Of a stretch of DNA of 64,000 nucleotides, positions 20,733 to 30,855 are shown piece after piece (within the stretch, counting starts at the first letter, position 1; every line of letters starts with the position of its first letter). A program made the position numbers and the translations under genes. The stretch lies in the NCBI GenBank assembly GCA_002066995.1, contig MWTC01000003.1:84706-148705 (forward strand), in the 5' to 3' direction. The notes beneath the pieces were generated by a model. It ran no database searches, was not told the DNA's origin, and was given only the letters and a program-made list of their open reading frames with translations. Source of the stretch: Sphingobacteriales bacterium UTBCD1 (GTDB lineage: Bacteria > Bacteroidota > Bacteroidia > Chitinophagales > Chitinophagaceae).

Positions 20733-22178
20733 TTATTTATTCCAGGTTACCTGTTTTGCATTTCTTATATCCAGTTCTATTACAAAAGGTTTTTTAAAAG
20801 ATAATCCTTCCGGGAGGTAAATAAATTTTACCCCATTTTCTATGTTTTCCATTGTCAATAATTTTTCCGGTGACTGCAACAGGAAAGCTTTTGCAACATC
20901 AATACCGGCAGATGATCTGATCTTCAGGCTACCTGACACCGGAATATTGCAAATGATCATATAAACTTTATTCTCATTTCTCTTTTTAGTGAAATAACCC
21001 CAGTCCTGCTTTTCCCATCCTGCATATTCACAATTGTAAATGGCATCATCGTTCTGCCTCATCCATTCGCCGATTTCACGGGCAGTCTTTATTTCTTCCG
21101 GCCGGAAAATCCCGTTTGCTTCGGGGCCGAAGTTAACAACAAAATTTCCGCCCAATGATACACATTGCGCCATCATCTCCAGCAATTCATTTGTTGTTTT
21201 CCAATGGCCCATCCACTTTTGCGAATATCCCCAACCATTTTCCGGGATAGTCATCACGCATTCCCAGTCATTGCCGTGCACATCTGCATAGGTCTTTGGA
21301 ATTTTTCTTTCCCATCCCTGTTCATAATCTCCCATCATTTCACCATTGGCATCAAAATGCCTGTTGCCAAAATCATCCGCTCTTAACCGGCCCCCGATGA
21401 TCAGACCCGGATGAATTTTTTTTAAATACTGCTCCAATGAATCGGAAAAAGCCCCGCTTTTTTTCCAGCTCTCATCCCAGGTACCATCAAACCAAAATCC
21501 TTTTACAGAAGGATATTTTTGCAAAAGTTCAGTAAGCTGGTTTTTAACAAATGACTTATACCGGCAGAAAGCCATGCTATCCTCTTTTGTCTTCAGATCA
21601 TAACGCCAATCAGGATGGTGCCAGTCCAGTATCGAATAATAGAGATACACATCAATTCCTTCTTTATTGTATGCTTCTATAAGAGGATCAATAATATCAT
21701 TTTTATACGGAGAATTGGAAATTGTATAAGTGCTGAAATTACTTTGCCACAAACAGAATCCGTCATGATGCTTTGTAGTAATCGTCATATATTTCACGCC
21801 CATTTTTTTTGCCATGGCTGCCCATTCTGCCGGACGAAATTCTTTGGGATCAAATTTCAGGTACAGTGAATCGTATTCTCTTTTTGGTATTTCTTTCCAG
21901 GATCGTATCCATTCTGCCGCACCGTTATATTGTTGCCCATTCCATTTTCCCCCTAAAATGGAATACAGTCCCCAATGTATAAATTGTCCCAGCCCGTAGC
22001 TACGCCAACGGGCCATATCAGCATCCATCCTTTTTCCCTCCCTGTGTGACCCGTGTAATAATGATATTTTCGTTTTTACCTGGGCCTGTGCTATTGCTGA
22101 AGGAATGAAGAGGAGAGTAAAAAGAAAAAGATGAAAAATTTTTTTCAGATTTTGACGATATGATTTTTTCAAGATCAT
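20733..22178 (-). CDS. Glycoside hydrolase family 29 (alpha-L-fucosidase)
   Basis: A 481-residue secreted GH29 retaining alpha-L-fucosidase. The Sec signal (FHLFLFTLLFIPSAIAQAQV) precedes a TIM barrel with GLGQFIHWGLYSILGG, YMTITTKHHDGFCLWQS and the nucleophile segment VKGFWFDGTWDESW, whose Asp is the expected nucleophile. The acid/base residue varies in GH29 and I cannot assign it. It lies 41 bases after GH88. With the GH95 gene it indicates that the target glycan carries L-fucose in at least two linkages or positions. No fucose catabolic genes are in the window, so released fucose is handled elsewhere or left. Confidence 0.93.
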   Translation of the reverse strand: MILKKSYRQNLKKIFHLFLFTLLFIPSAIAQAQVKTKISLLHGSHREGKRMDADMARWRSYGLGQFIHWGLYSILGGKWNGQQYNGAAEWIRSWKEIPKREYDSLYLKFDPKEFRPAEWAAMAKKMGVKYMTITTKHHDGFCLWQSNFSTYTISNSPYKNDIIDPLIEAYNKEGIDVYLYYSILDWHHPDWRYDLKTKEDSMAFCRYKSFVKNQLTELLQKYPSVKGFWFDGTWDESWKKSGAFSDSLEQYLKKIHPGLIIGGRLRADDFGNRHFDANGEMMGDYEQGWERKIPKTYADVHGNDWECVMTIPENGWGYSQKWMGHWKTTNELLEMMAQCVSLGGNFVVNFGPEANGIFRPEEIKTAREIGEWMRQNDDAIYNCEYAGWEKQDWGYFTKKRNENKVYMIICNIPVSGSLKIRSSAGIDVAKAFLLQSPEKLLTMENIENGVKFIYLPEGLSFKKPFVIELDIRNAKQVTWNK

Positions 22179-22219
22179 TATTCAATAAAAAATCTTTTAA
22201 AAAAGATGCCCATTAATCA

Positions 22220-23413
22220 TTACAAATACCAGTCTTTATATCTTTTTAACGCTTCAAGAAAATAATAATCCGCATAAACAAGAGGAACATCTATTTCGGA
22301 ATTGAACGGATAAGCGCCGGTGCTGTGCTTTAAAATAAAACCCCCGTTTTCACCGGCCTTTGCACGATATGTGTCATTGGATAAAGAACGAAGAATGACC
22401 TCTGCAGCAGAGAGATATTCTTTTTTTTCTACCGGATTTGCATATCGGCAGAGCTCCAATAATGCAGATGCAATAATAGCTGCAGCCGATGCATCCCGTT
22501 TGGCAAAAGGAATCAACGGCGCTTCAAAATCCCAGTAAGGAATTTTATCGGCGGGCAGGTTGGGATTATGCAAAATGAATTTCGCAATATTTTTTGCCTG
22601 GTTGAGATACATTTTATTTTTTGTAAAGCGGTACATCATCGTGTAGCCATACAATCCCCATGCCTGCCCTCTTGCCCAGGGCGAACAATTGGCTGCACCC
22701 TGCCAGGTGGCTTTGCGAATAACCATTCCGGTTTGAAGGTCATAATCCACTACATGATAAGAACTGTAATCCGGGCGAAAATGATTTTTTATTGTTGTGT
22801 TTGCATGAGCAATCGCTATATCCTCGTACTTTTTATCTCCGCCATTCGTGCTGACCCAGCAAAGCATTTCCAGGTTCATCATGTTGTCAATAATCACCGG
22901 GCAATTGAAATACTGGTTTTTATTCCAGGACTGAATTGCTTTAATCGAAGGGCGGTACCGGGTTGACAATGATTGTGCAGAGCGGAAAATAATATCCTTG
23001 TATTTTTCATTGTTAGTGATCCTGTACGCATTTCCGAAACTGCAATACATCATAAATCCCAAATCATGGTTACCGGTATAGGTTTGATTGGGTTCAATTA
23101 CCTGCAAACTTCTTTCTGCTTCCTTTTTTATCGCTTCATCATGGGTTTGTTCATAGATATACCAAAGCGTTCCCGGGTAAAAACCACTACACCACCAGGT
23201 GATCTCTTTTGCAATGAACTTATTATTTTTTTCTTCAAAACTTTGCGGCATCTGGTCAGCAGGTGTGAGCGACATCATGTAGCGATATTGGCTGTCTGCC
23301 AATACAAAATTTTCCTTTATCAATTCTCGCATGCTCTGCCCCGGGACAGAAGTTTGCGCATTTGAACGGAGCACTGCAAGGATAGCAACAAGAAGAAGAA
23401 TGTTTTTAATCAT
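22220..23413 (-). CDS. GH88 unsaturated glucuronyl hydrolase
   Basis: A 397-residue enzyme of GH88, which removes the unsaturated uronic acid left at the non-reducing end by a polysaccharide lyase, using hydration of the double bond. A Sec signal (MIKNILLLVAILAVLRSNAQ) is followed by GFYPGTLWYIYEQT, the catalytic region NHDLGFMMYCSFGNAY, the second Asp segment CPVIIDNMMNLEMLCW and SPWARGQAWGLYGYTMMYRF. Both expected Asp residues are present. Its start overlaps the lyase stop by four bases (ATGA), so the lyase and GH88 are likely translated together, matching their consecutive action. GH105 is a related alternative, but the motifs favour GH88. Confidence 0.92.
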   Translation of the reverse strand: MIKNILLLVAILAVLRSNAQTSVPGQSMRELIKENFVLADSQYRYMMSLTPADQMPQSFEEKNNKFIAKEITWWCSGFYPGTLWYIYEQTHDEAIKKEAERSLQVIEPNQTYTGNHDLGFMMYCSFGNAYRITNNEKYKDIIFRSAQSLSTRYRPSIKAIQSWNKNQYFNCPVIIDNMMNLEMLCWVSTNGGDKKYEDIAIAHANTTIKNHFRPDYSSYHVVDYDLQTGMVIRKATWQGAANCSPWARGQAWGLYGYTMMYRFTKNKMYLNQAKNIAKFILHNPNLPADKIPYWDFEAPLIPFAKRDASAAAIIASALLELCRYANPVEKKEYLSAAEVILRSLSNDTYRAKAGENGGFILKHSTGAYPFNSEIDVPLVYADYYFLEALKRYKDWYL

Positions 23414-25368
23414 CGTTGTTGATTTTTGGGAATACTGAAATCAAATTTTAGAGAATCTTCCAGGCTTTTACCCGAAAGTATCACGGTTACCCGGTATAAT
23501 TTATCTCCCCACGAAGAATTCAGCCTTTTATCTTCAACTCTTTTTTCTTCAACAACAAATTCAATTCCCTTTGGAATATGCATCAGCAAAGCAGGCTTAC
23601 CATCCGCATCAAGAAACTCAATCATTCCGTTTCCATCATCTTTAACCGGGCAGCAGGCGAGGAAATGCACTTTACTGTTTTCGATCCATTTTTCCAATCT
23701 GTAATTTTCTTTTATACTGATCACATTTTTATCTCGGTCAAATGAAAATTCTCTTATCCAGCTTTTTACTGCAGCTTCTTTCGGGTAGGCGCCGGCAATA
23801 TCCATTTTTGCAGACATATTTCCATTCTTTGGATCACCGCAGGAAAATCCTGTAGCTTTAAATTGCTTTCCGTTTTGCTGCATTACACCATTGATCGTAG
23901 GACAATTGTGCCATTGAGATTGCATATTCCACAGTTCGTATCTTTTGCTGCTGAAAGTCTGAGCTGTGTACACACCAACACCGGCATCCACGATCACTGG
24001 TTTTCCATTTGCATATATAATAAAATTGCCAACATCGTTATGGTTATGGCTCTCACCATTATTGCCACCCTGTATTGCTAAAAACAATCCTTCATCTGTT
24101 CTGTTTTTGGACCGGGCTGTTATCACCTGCAGATCAGGAAGACAGGAAAAAGCAGGCATGGGCGCCGCAGCATCCTGGTCGCTGCTTAAAAACCGGTACA
24201 CTTCCACCATCTGAAAAAATTCAGTGATATTATCTGCCGGCAGTCTTTTTTCTAAAGAAAAAAGATAAGATGCAAAATGAATAAGGCTATCGTTATTAAA
24301 ATATTCACCAAAGCGGTAAACACTTACTGCATTCGGAATATTTCGTGCAAAAGCATCCCCGAAATTTACAAAATAGTTTTTGCTGATCTGCATTTTATAA
24401 ATATAAGTACCCATCCTCTGAAGCAAACCTTCAGAGGACCAGTTTAATTTACTATAGGAAGCGCTCCGGAGCAGGTAAAGCATCCTGATCAATTTTCCTC
24501 CTGCTTCACTCCAATAAGTAGGGCCTTCATCACAGCCGCCATCTTCGGGGTAGCCGTTAATAAACTGATCAGTACTCCTTAGGATTTTTTCTGTTATTAG
24601 ATTGAGTGTATCAATATTCGCTTCAGTTAGCAATTCCGTATGCAGCACGTTTGTATTGATCCAGGGATTCCAGTTATTAACGATATTCCCGTTAAAACCC
24701 ATCCACCAGAAATCGCTTCTTTGAAGATAGGGAATCACAATACGTTTACGCAACTCTGAATAAATACGTTCGTTGATGATGGGAGAATAGGCATCCATTT
24801 CATCATGCAGTACCCATTGAATGTTGGCAAGCAGTGCAGCAGTCTGACCGTTTACCAGGTCAATTATCTGTTCTGAAGGATCCGGAAGCCCGGAGCCTGC
24901 TTTTTGTACCCCTATATGTGCCGGCAATACCCAGGTGCTTTCTTCCAATGTTGCCCATAAGCCATTGACGATCGGGAAAAAATATTTTTGATCTTTACTG
25001 ATAAGAAATGCAGCTACAAGATCAGACAATACTTTTCGCCGTTCTGTTTGTCTTTCTTCAAACCTGTTCCGGTTGCCATTAAGTTTAAATTCCATGTAAA
25101 TTGATGCGGGAAGTGCAGGCCAATCATAAGAAAGCCATTTGTCTGCTTCCTTTATTACATCCTGCTTTACCTCTGCAGGCAAAGAACTGATCTTTTGGAG
25201 TAACTCTTTTTTACCAACAGATCTCCATTGTTGTAGTCCGGGTGCACTGAAAGAAAAACGCTTTTCCTTGAAAGTATTGGTAAGATAGTTACGAAAAATT
25301 TGTACCTGCCCTATGAGAAGAACAGGTACAATCATGAGAAAAAAAGCAACTAAAAATTTATATTTCAA
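23410..25368 (-). CDS. Heparinase II/III-type polysaccharide lyase
   Basis: A 652-residue secreted lyase with a helical toroid followed by a heparinase II/III beta-sandwich. A Sec signal (MKYKFLVAFFLMIVPVLLIG) comes first. The toroid has NNWNPWINTNVLHTELL and GYPEDGGCDEGPTYWSEAGG, which line the active cleft in such lyases. The sandwich begins with GESHNHNDVGNFIIYANGKP and VIVDAGVGVYTAQTF, the family's His/Asp signature. It would cleave uronic acid linkages by beta-elimination. The PL family number (PL12, 15, 17, 21, 37 and others share this fold) cannot be fixed by eye, so the backbone sugar is unknown. It is the first enzyme gene after susD. Confidence 0.85.
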   Translation of the reverse strand: MKYKFLVAFFLMIVPVLLIGQVQIFRNYLTNTFKEKRFSFSAPGLQQWRSVGKKELLQKISSLPAEVKQDVIKEADKWLSYDWPALPASIYMEFKLNGNRNRFEERQTERRKVLSDLVAAFLISKDQKYFFPIVNGLWATLEESTWVLPAHIGVQKAGSGLPDPSEQIIDLVNGQTAALLANIQWVLHDEMDAYSPIINERIYSELRKRIVIPYLQRSDFWWMGFNGNIVNNWNPWINTNVLHTELLTEANIDTLNLITEKILRSTDQFINGYPEDGGCDEGPTYWSEAGGKLIRMLYLLRSASYSKLNWSSEGLLQRMGTYIYKMQISKNYFVNFGDAFARNIPNAVSVYRFGEYFNNDSLIHFASYLFSLEKRLPADNITEFFQMVEVYRFLSSDQDAAAPMPAFSCLPDLQVITARSKNRTDEGLFLAIQGGNNGESHNHNDVGNFIIYANGKPVIVDAGVGVYTAQTFSSKRYELWNMQSQWHNCPTINGVMQQNGKQFKATGFSCGDPKNGNMSAKMDIAGAYPKEAAVKSWIREFSFDRDKNVISIKENYRLEKWIENSKVHFLACCPVKDDGNGMIEFLDADGKPALLMHIPKGIEFVVEEKRVEDKRLNSSWGDKLYRVTVILSGKSLEDSLKFDFSIPKNQQR

Positions 25369-25371
25369 TTT

Positions 25372-25398
25372 TGATAAATGAATTTTTTTCGTTTATCA
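25372..25398 (-). repeat. Hairpin between susD and the lyase gene
   Basis: TGATAAA and its complement TTTATCA flank a 13-base A/T-rich loop in the 59-base gap after susD. On the transcript this could act as a weak attenuator or RNA-stability hairpin separating susCD from the enzyme genes. The stem is only 7 bp. Confidence 0.3.
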
Positions 25399-25427
25399 TT
25401 TACCGATTCATTTCATCAATTCCCTTC

Positions 25428-27218
25428 TTAATAATTCCAACCCGGAGTTTTAGGCACATTTCCGTTTGTAATCTGAACTACAGATGTAGGTACAGGCCAT
25501 GTAATGTTATAATCTCCCGGCCACACATAAGGTGAAAGTACCGTTCCCCATACCATTTTGGCGCCATTACCTGTATAAAATTTATTTGCTTTCCAGGTAC
25601 CCCAGCGAAGTTCATCAAAATAATTTACTCCTTCATTGGGAAATTCCACCCTGCGTTCATTCTGAATCCTGTTTCTGAGATCACTTTGCCCGCTAACGAA
25701 AGTGGGCAAAGACCCATCTGCCATCTGAAGATTTGGTAAACCAGCCCTTGTGCGAACTAAATTAATGAGATCAAGGGCTTCCTGTGTTGGGCCTACATTT
25801 TCATTGATACATTCAGCCCATCTCAGTACAACATCAGCATAACGGATAATCGGATAATCAGTAGGTACCTGGTCCCTCTTACTGCCTTCAGAACTTCCTT
25901 CATAAACAAATTTGCGGTACCAGTACAAAGCATAGTTTGTCTTGTCATTTTTAATGTCCTGGGTAGGAGGGTTCATATCGCGGTAAGGCCATCGCCAGGT
26001 ATAGGTAAGATCACCTGAAGATCCAATTGGAGCTCCAAGATAAGTGGAGTAAGGAGTAATTATAGTTTGTGCCAGGCGCAGATCCCTGTTGGCATATGCC
26101 TGTGCAATACGAGCTTCATTACCTGCAGGCAAATAGGATGAAACCTGTGCCCCTCTTGCTGTTGCTGCGTTTAACTCAGCAGTCGTAGCATTATTCCGGA
26201 GAAAGTAAACTTCTCTCTGCGCCGGTGTCATGCTGGTATAACCCGGGATAACACTCTCCCAGTTAAATTTACTTCCATCCAAATTTTCATAAAGATCTAC
26301 CAGTTCATTGGAAGGTCCGTACCAATCCCAGCAGGAGCCAAAAGTTGAACGGGTTCCACAATAAAATGCCGTAGTACCTCCATAACCTGCAAGATCCATA
26401 TTTTGCATGGAGAAAATCATTTCGGGGCATTGCTCATTAGCTGTTTTGAATAACATCTTATAACTATTGGAACCGGCACCCATAAAAAGTGAATAGCCTG
26501 CTGCTTTCACCTGTTGAAAATCTGCTATCGCCTGGGTCCATTGTTTTTTATACATATACACTTCACCTCTCAGCGCATAAGCGGCTCCTTTGGTAGCATG
26601 GCCCCAGTTAGCATTTCCTGAAGGGTAAAAGGAAGGCAGATTCGGTTCATTAATCGCATCTGTCAGGTCCTTAATGATCACACCCCATACACTGTCTCTT
26701 GAAACAGCAGGATGATCAAATTTGTTATAAGCAGTAGGTTCCAAATAAACCGGGATACCATTCCACAGCTGATTCAGCCTGAAATAAAAGTATGCTCTTA
26801 AAAATTTACACTCTGCTATATATCTTCCTTTTTTTGCAGCAGGCGACGGTGATTTTAACGGGATATTGGTGATAGCATCATTTGCCCTGCTGATACCTTC
26901 ATAAAGAGTTTGCCAGGCTGTAGTAAATAAACCGGAGGTTGGTGTTGCTGTAGCGTTGGTCAACTCATCATTGTAATAGTCCTGTCCGGTATATGCATAC
27001 CTGTCCATAGAATATAACTCGTACAACAAATTTCCACTGCCGCTGCCTCCAAGCCTCAATGCAGCATATACTCCAGTTACACCGAGGTCAGTCAGATTAT
27101 CCGTACTCCACATAGAACTGGAAGAAACCTGGTTGTTAGGAACAGTATCGAGTATTTTTTTATTACAACTACCGAAAACGATGATTGCAATTAACCCAAT
27201 AAAAATTATTTTTTTCAT
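25428..27218 (-). CDS. SusD/RagB-type glycan-binding lipoprotein
   Basis: A 596-residue SusD-family outer-membrane lipoprotein that caps the SusC transporter and binds oligosaccharide at the surface. I chose the ATG at 27218 (MKKIIFIGLIAIIVFGSCNK), which gives a proper lipoprotein signal with the Cys in FGSC; an upstream ATG at 27239 adds seven residues. The TPR-rich body has ECKFLRAYFYFRLNQLWNGI and the C-terminal ETPYPxxR-like region IQNERRVEFPNEGVNYFDEL. It lies 24 bases after susC. SusD sequences do not reveal the ligand. Confidence 0.95.
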   Translation of the reverse strand: MKKIIFIGLIAIIVFGSCNKKILDTVPNNQVSSSSMWSTDNLTDLGVTGVYAALRLGGSGSGNLLYELYSMDRYAYTGQDYYNDELTNATATPTSGLFTTAWQTLYEGISRANDAITNIPLKSPSPAAKKGRYIAECKFLRAYFYFRLNQLWNGIPVYLEPTAYNKFDHPAVSRDSVWGVIIKDLTDAINEPNLPSFYPSGNANWGHATKGAAYALRGEVYMYKKQWTQAIADFQQVKAAGYSLFMGAGSNSYKMLFKTANEQCPEMIFSMQNMDLAGYGGTTAFYCGTRSTFGSCWDWYGPSNELVDLYENLDGSKFNWESVIPGYTSMTPAQREVYFLRNNATTAELNAATARGAQVSSYLPAGNEARIAQAYANRDLRLAQTIITPYSTYLGAPIGSSGDLTYTWRWPYRDMNPPTQDIKNDKTNYALYWYRKFVYEGSSEGSKRDQVPTDYPIIRYADVVLRWAECINENVGPTQEALDLINLVRTRAGLPNLQMADGSLPTFVSGQSDLRNRIQNERRVEFPNEGVNYFDELRWGTWKANKFYTGNGAKMVWGTVLSPYVWPGDYNITWPVPTSVVQITNGNVPKTPGWNY

Positions 27219-27242
27219 GATCATATTTTGAATTTTCAAAAA

Positions 27243-30200
27243 TTAAAATGTCACGTTTATACCAAAAGCATATTGCTTCAATGTCGGATAACCCACGCCG
27301 GTTCCGATCTCGGGATCAGGCCCCGGGAATTTTGTGATCGTCACCAGGTTTTCTCCCGATATAAAAACATTCAGCCTGCTGACATACTTACTTACTGGTC
27401 CTAATACCCTTTGCGGGATTGTATAACCAATCTGCAGATTTTTCAGCCGGATATAAGATGCATCATAAAGCCAGTACGTACTTGCCACATTATTGATATT
27501 ATCGGAATACTTGATCCGGGGAAAGAGTCCGTTAATCTTATTATTCGGATCAGAAGGATTGGCCACATTGTAATAATAATGATCGTCTGCAATTCTCTCT
27601 GGTATCGTTCCGCCCAATGCCACGGTTACGCTGTTGTAATATGTCTGATTCCAGTAATACTTCATTCCCGCTGCTCCTGCCCAGATCATATTAATGTTGA
27701 AACCTTTCCAGGAGGCATTCAGGTTTAAACCAAAAATATATTTGGGCGTATTGGACATTTTCATAAACTGTTTATCGGTAGAACCACCGTAAGTGCTATC
27801 CCCATTATTATCAGCATAGATCAGGTCTCCATAATATAATTGTCCTTTCCCAATTGTATTCACCGGAGCGAACTTAAATCCCGCAGCCTGCATAGACTGT
27901 ACCCATGCAAGATCAGCAGGAGTTCTGATCATTCCATCCTTGGGTCCACCGTTGGGATCAAGTGATCCGTCGGTCTTGGTGTATTTTCCGGTTCCATTAT
28001 ATACTGTTTGTAAATAATAGACATTGATCATATATCCTTCAAGTATCCGGTTATTACCACCTGCAGATACTGCTCCGATGTTTGAGGTATAAACTGATTT
28101 TCCATTTATATCCGTAGTATATCCCTGTACCAGCGGACCTTTATATTGAACGACACGGTTAAGATAATTATAGCTGAAGTTGCCACCGGCCGAAAAATCA
28201 ACCGGGCCAATTTTTCCTGTCCATCCCAAAGAAAATTCAAGGCCGCTATTCAACACCTGAGCAAAGTTTCCGACAGGGGCCGAAGCGGTGCCGACAGTAA
28301 GATCCAGAGGCGCTGAAAAAAGGATTCCGGTTGTAAATCTCCGGTACCAGTCAACAGAGAAATTTAATTTTTTATATGCTAAGCCATCCAATCCAAAGTC
28401 AGTTACATTCGTAGTTTCCCAATGAAGGCTGGGATTGGCTATCTGACCCTGTCTTAAGCCGGTGGCAGATATTCCATTAAAGGAATAAGGTACTGCCCCG
28501 TAAGTGGCTTGCCATTGATAATTGCCTGAGGCAGTATTTCCCAATTGACCCCAGGAACCACGAAGCTTCAGGTTTTGAATATTATGATCCTGTAATTTTT
28601 CAAGGAAACGCTCTTTTGTAAGGACCCATCCAAGTGATAACGACGGGAAAACGCCATACCTGTTATTAGGACCAAATCGGGATGAACCATCATCCCGAAC
28701 ATTTGCTTCCAAGAGGTACTTTTCATTATAATTATAGTTGATCCTTCCGAAAAAAGACCTCATACCCCAATTGGTGGCGCTACCGCTTGGATTAGATGGA
28801 AAAGCGTTAGCGCTGCTGATGGCAGGAACAGAAGGATCTATCAGGCCAAATCCGGTAATGCTGGTACTGTTGCTATTAAAATAATACTGATTAAATCCTG
28901 CTATGGCGCCAACATTATGTACTCCGGCTATTGTTGTGTTATAGCGTAACACACTTTCCAAAGTATAGCTCCAGGATTTACTGAATGTATTATAAGTATT
29001 CAACTGGCTGGCCGGTGTAGGCGCTGTCACCATTTTCATGGTAATAAAGTTCCATCTCTCCGTAGTAACCGGGTTATCATTGTAATTTCCTTCATCAAAT
29101 CTTGTCTGGTAATTAAACTTAGGTTCAAAAGTCAATCCTTTAATTAACTTCACCCTTCCATACCAGGTAGTATTGATATTTGTAGTTGGTGTTGAGCCAA
29201 TATAATTTTTGGTAAAATATAAAAGGTTACTTGCCTGGCCGATTACATCCCCGCTTGCGGAGGTAGATCCGTATTTTCCGTTATAATAAGGATAAATAGC
29301 CGGAGAAGTCTGCACCAGGTAATTAAATAAACCCAGACCGGTTAACTGTGCCATCCCGTAATTCTGCAGGTAAGCAAAGGTCTGAGTGCCTATAGTAATA
29401 TTATTGCCGATTTTAGACTCAATATTTGCTCTTATCTGATATTTCGCAGCCCAGGAATTATTGATTAATCCGGGATTGTTCAGATATCCAAGCGAAAGCA
29501 GGTAGGTAGTGTTTTCATTACCGCCGCTTATTGAAATATTATGATTTTGCAGCAAATGATGCTGAAAGATTACCTTTTCCCAGTCTGTATTCGGATAAGC
29601 AACATAATTGGGAACTCCGAGACTGGTAGTATCATTCGGATGATTTGAAGCATCTATAAATGGTTGTATAACGCTGGTTGGGTCAAAAATCACATTGTTC
29701 CCTATATTGGTAGCAGATTCATTCAACAACTGCATATACCTCGCACTATTGGTTACAAATTTTGGAAGACCCGTAGGATTGGTAGATGAGAAAATGCCGC
29801 TGTACGTAACTGCCGGTTTTTTAATTGTTCCTTTCTTTGTTGTAATCAGTATAACGCCATTAGCAGCCAATGCACCATAAATAGATGCAGATGCAGCATC
29901 TTTTAATACAGTGATGTTATCAATATCGTTGGGATTCACGGCATCCATGCTGCTGATAACTCCATCCACTAACACAAGAACAGAAGTGCTGCTCAGTGTA
30001 CCGAGACCCCTTATGGTTATGCTGGCGCCATCGCTTCCCGGAGTACCGGAGCCTTGCCGCACATACATACCGGAAGCCAGGCCCGCCAGGGAAGAAGAAA
30101 CATTGGTAACAGGACGGTTGCCTAATTCTTTTGAAGTGATAGAGGCAACGGAACCGGTAAGGTCAATTTTTTTCTGGGTGGCATACCCCACTACCACCAC

Positions 30201-30515
30201 ATTCGACAAAACATCTTCGGTGTTTTGCACCAGTTTTACTGTAATCGGGCTGCCGTTCACCTGTATTTCCTGCGTCTTATAACCTACAAATGAAATCACA
30301 AGGGTCGTACCCTGAGGAGCAGCAATCGAAAACACACCATTTAAATTGGTGGTTACTCCTATCCTGGTGTTTTTTAGCTGTACCGACACTCCCTGCATCG
30401 GTACATTGTTAGCATCAGTTACTGTACCCGTCGCAGATTGTGACTTTGCAATTCCATAAAAACAAATTGTCATTGCAAAGAGCATCATTTTTTTCAGAAG
30501 CAGTTTTTGCATCAT
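27243..30515 (-). CDS. SusC/RagA TonB-dependent outer-membrane transporter
   Basis: A 1090-residue SusC-type receptor, full length for the family. After a signal peptide (MMLFAMTICFYGIAKSQS) comes a carboxypeptidase-D-like regulatory domain (ATGTVTDANNVPMQGVSVQL), then the plug with VVVGYATQKKIDLTGSVASI and the SusC signature NDIDNITVLKDAASASIYGA, then a 22-strand barrel ending in QYAFGINVTF. It imports the oligosaccharide captured by SusD, powered by TonB. It lacks the extra N-terminal signalling domain used with anti-sigma factors, consistent with control by the LacI protein instead. It is the first gene of the PUL operon. Confidence 0.96.
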   Translation of the reverse strand: MMQKLLLKKMMLFAMTICFYGIAKSQSATGTVTDANNVPMQGVSVQLKNTRIGVTTNLNGVFSIAAPQGTTLVISFVGYKTQEIQVNGSPITVKLVQNTEDVLSNVVVVGYATQKKIDLTGSVASITSKELGNRPVTNVSSSLAGLASGMYVRQGSGTPGSDGASITIRGLGTLSSTSVLVLVDGVISSMDAVNPNDIDNITVLKDAASASIYGALAANGVILITTKKGTIKKPAVTYSGIFSSTNPTGLPKFVTNSARYMQLLNESATNIGNNVIFDPTSVIQPFIDASNHPNDTTSLGVPNYVAYPNTDWEKVIFQHHLLQNHNISISGGNENTTYLLSLGYLNNPGLINNSWAAKYQIRANIESKIGNNITIGTQTFAYLQNYGMAQLTGLGLFNYLVQTSPAIYPYYNGKYGSTSASGDVIGQASNLLYFTKNYIGSTPTTNINTTWYGRVKLIKGLTFEPKFNYQTRFDEGNYNDNPVTTERWNFITMKMVTAPTPASQLNTYNTFSKSWSYTLESVLRYNTTIAGVHNVGAIAGFNQYYFNSNSTSITGFGLIDPSVPAISSANAFPSNPSGSATNWGMRSFFGRINYNYNEKYLLEANVRDDGSSRFGPNNRYGVFPSLSLGWVLTKERFLEKLQDHNIQNLKLRGSWGQLGNTASGNYQWQATYGAVPYSFNGISATGLRQGQIANPSLHWETTNVTDFGLDGLAYKKLNFSVDWYRRFTTGILFSAPLDLTVGTASAPVGNFAQVLNSGLEFSLGWTGKIGPVDFSAGGNFSYNYLNRVVQYKGPLVQGYTTDINGKSVYTSNIGAVSAGGNNRILEGYMINVYYLQTVYNGTGKYTKTDGSLDPNGGPKDGMIRTPADLAWVQSMQAAGFKFAPVNTIGKGQLYYGDLIYADNNGDSTYGGSTDKQFMKMSNTPKYIFGLNLNASWKGFNINMIWAGAAGMKYYWNQTYYNSVTVALGGTIPERIADDHYYYNVANPSDPNNKINGLFPRIKYSDNINNVASTYWLYDASYIRLKNLQIGYTIPQRVLGPVSKYVSRLNVFISGENLVTITKFPGPDPEIGTGVGYPTLKQYAFGINVTF

Positions 30516-30855
30516 TGCTTTCTTTTTTGCAGTTAATAAATAATTAGAGTTAAAAATTATTGGTACCGGAGTATTGAAATAAATATTTCTCCTTTTTTAT
30601 CAAGAAATTTTTATTACCATTTTAAAAAATCAGTACCGGGAAAAATAATTACTTAATAAGTTTCTTATCCGGGTGTTTCCAGCCAAAAAATATCGAAAAA
30701 CTTTTCCAGGCAAGCCAAGATTCCCTTCCAGATTAACATGAACTGCCGTTATACCGAATGTCCCGCTTCTGCTTTTTCAGAAGTAAAACTAATAACAGCC
30801 GTTTAATAAAATTTTAACAGCGCCGGGTTTATTTACGAAAACGTTGTAGTTGCAA
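30516..30855. promoter_or_regulatory. susC upstream region (340 bases, no gene)
   Basis: Holds the 5' regulatory region of the PUL operon. No perfect -7 box is seen for the minus strand. The nearest is TATTTTTTG (30684-30692 complement), with one extra base. The candidate LacI operator at 30836-30847 lies far upstream, about 320 bases from the susC ATG and 8 bases past the stop of the NTF2-like gene. The leader could therefore be long, or the operon could be read through from the NTF2-like gene. I see no coding ORF. Confidence 0.5.
30836..30847. promoter_or_regulatory. Candidate LacI-family operator, copy 1
   Basis: CGAAAACGTTGT, identical to the copy at 31361-31372. It has the centre AACGTT, with a CG core as in many LacI/CcpA-type operators, and is only partly palindromic outside it. 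Its occurrence upstream of both susC and the lacI gene, and nowhere else that I noticed in intergenic DNA, supports a regulatory site. Confidence 0.55.
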
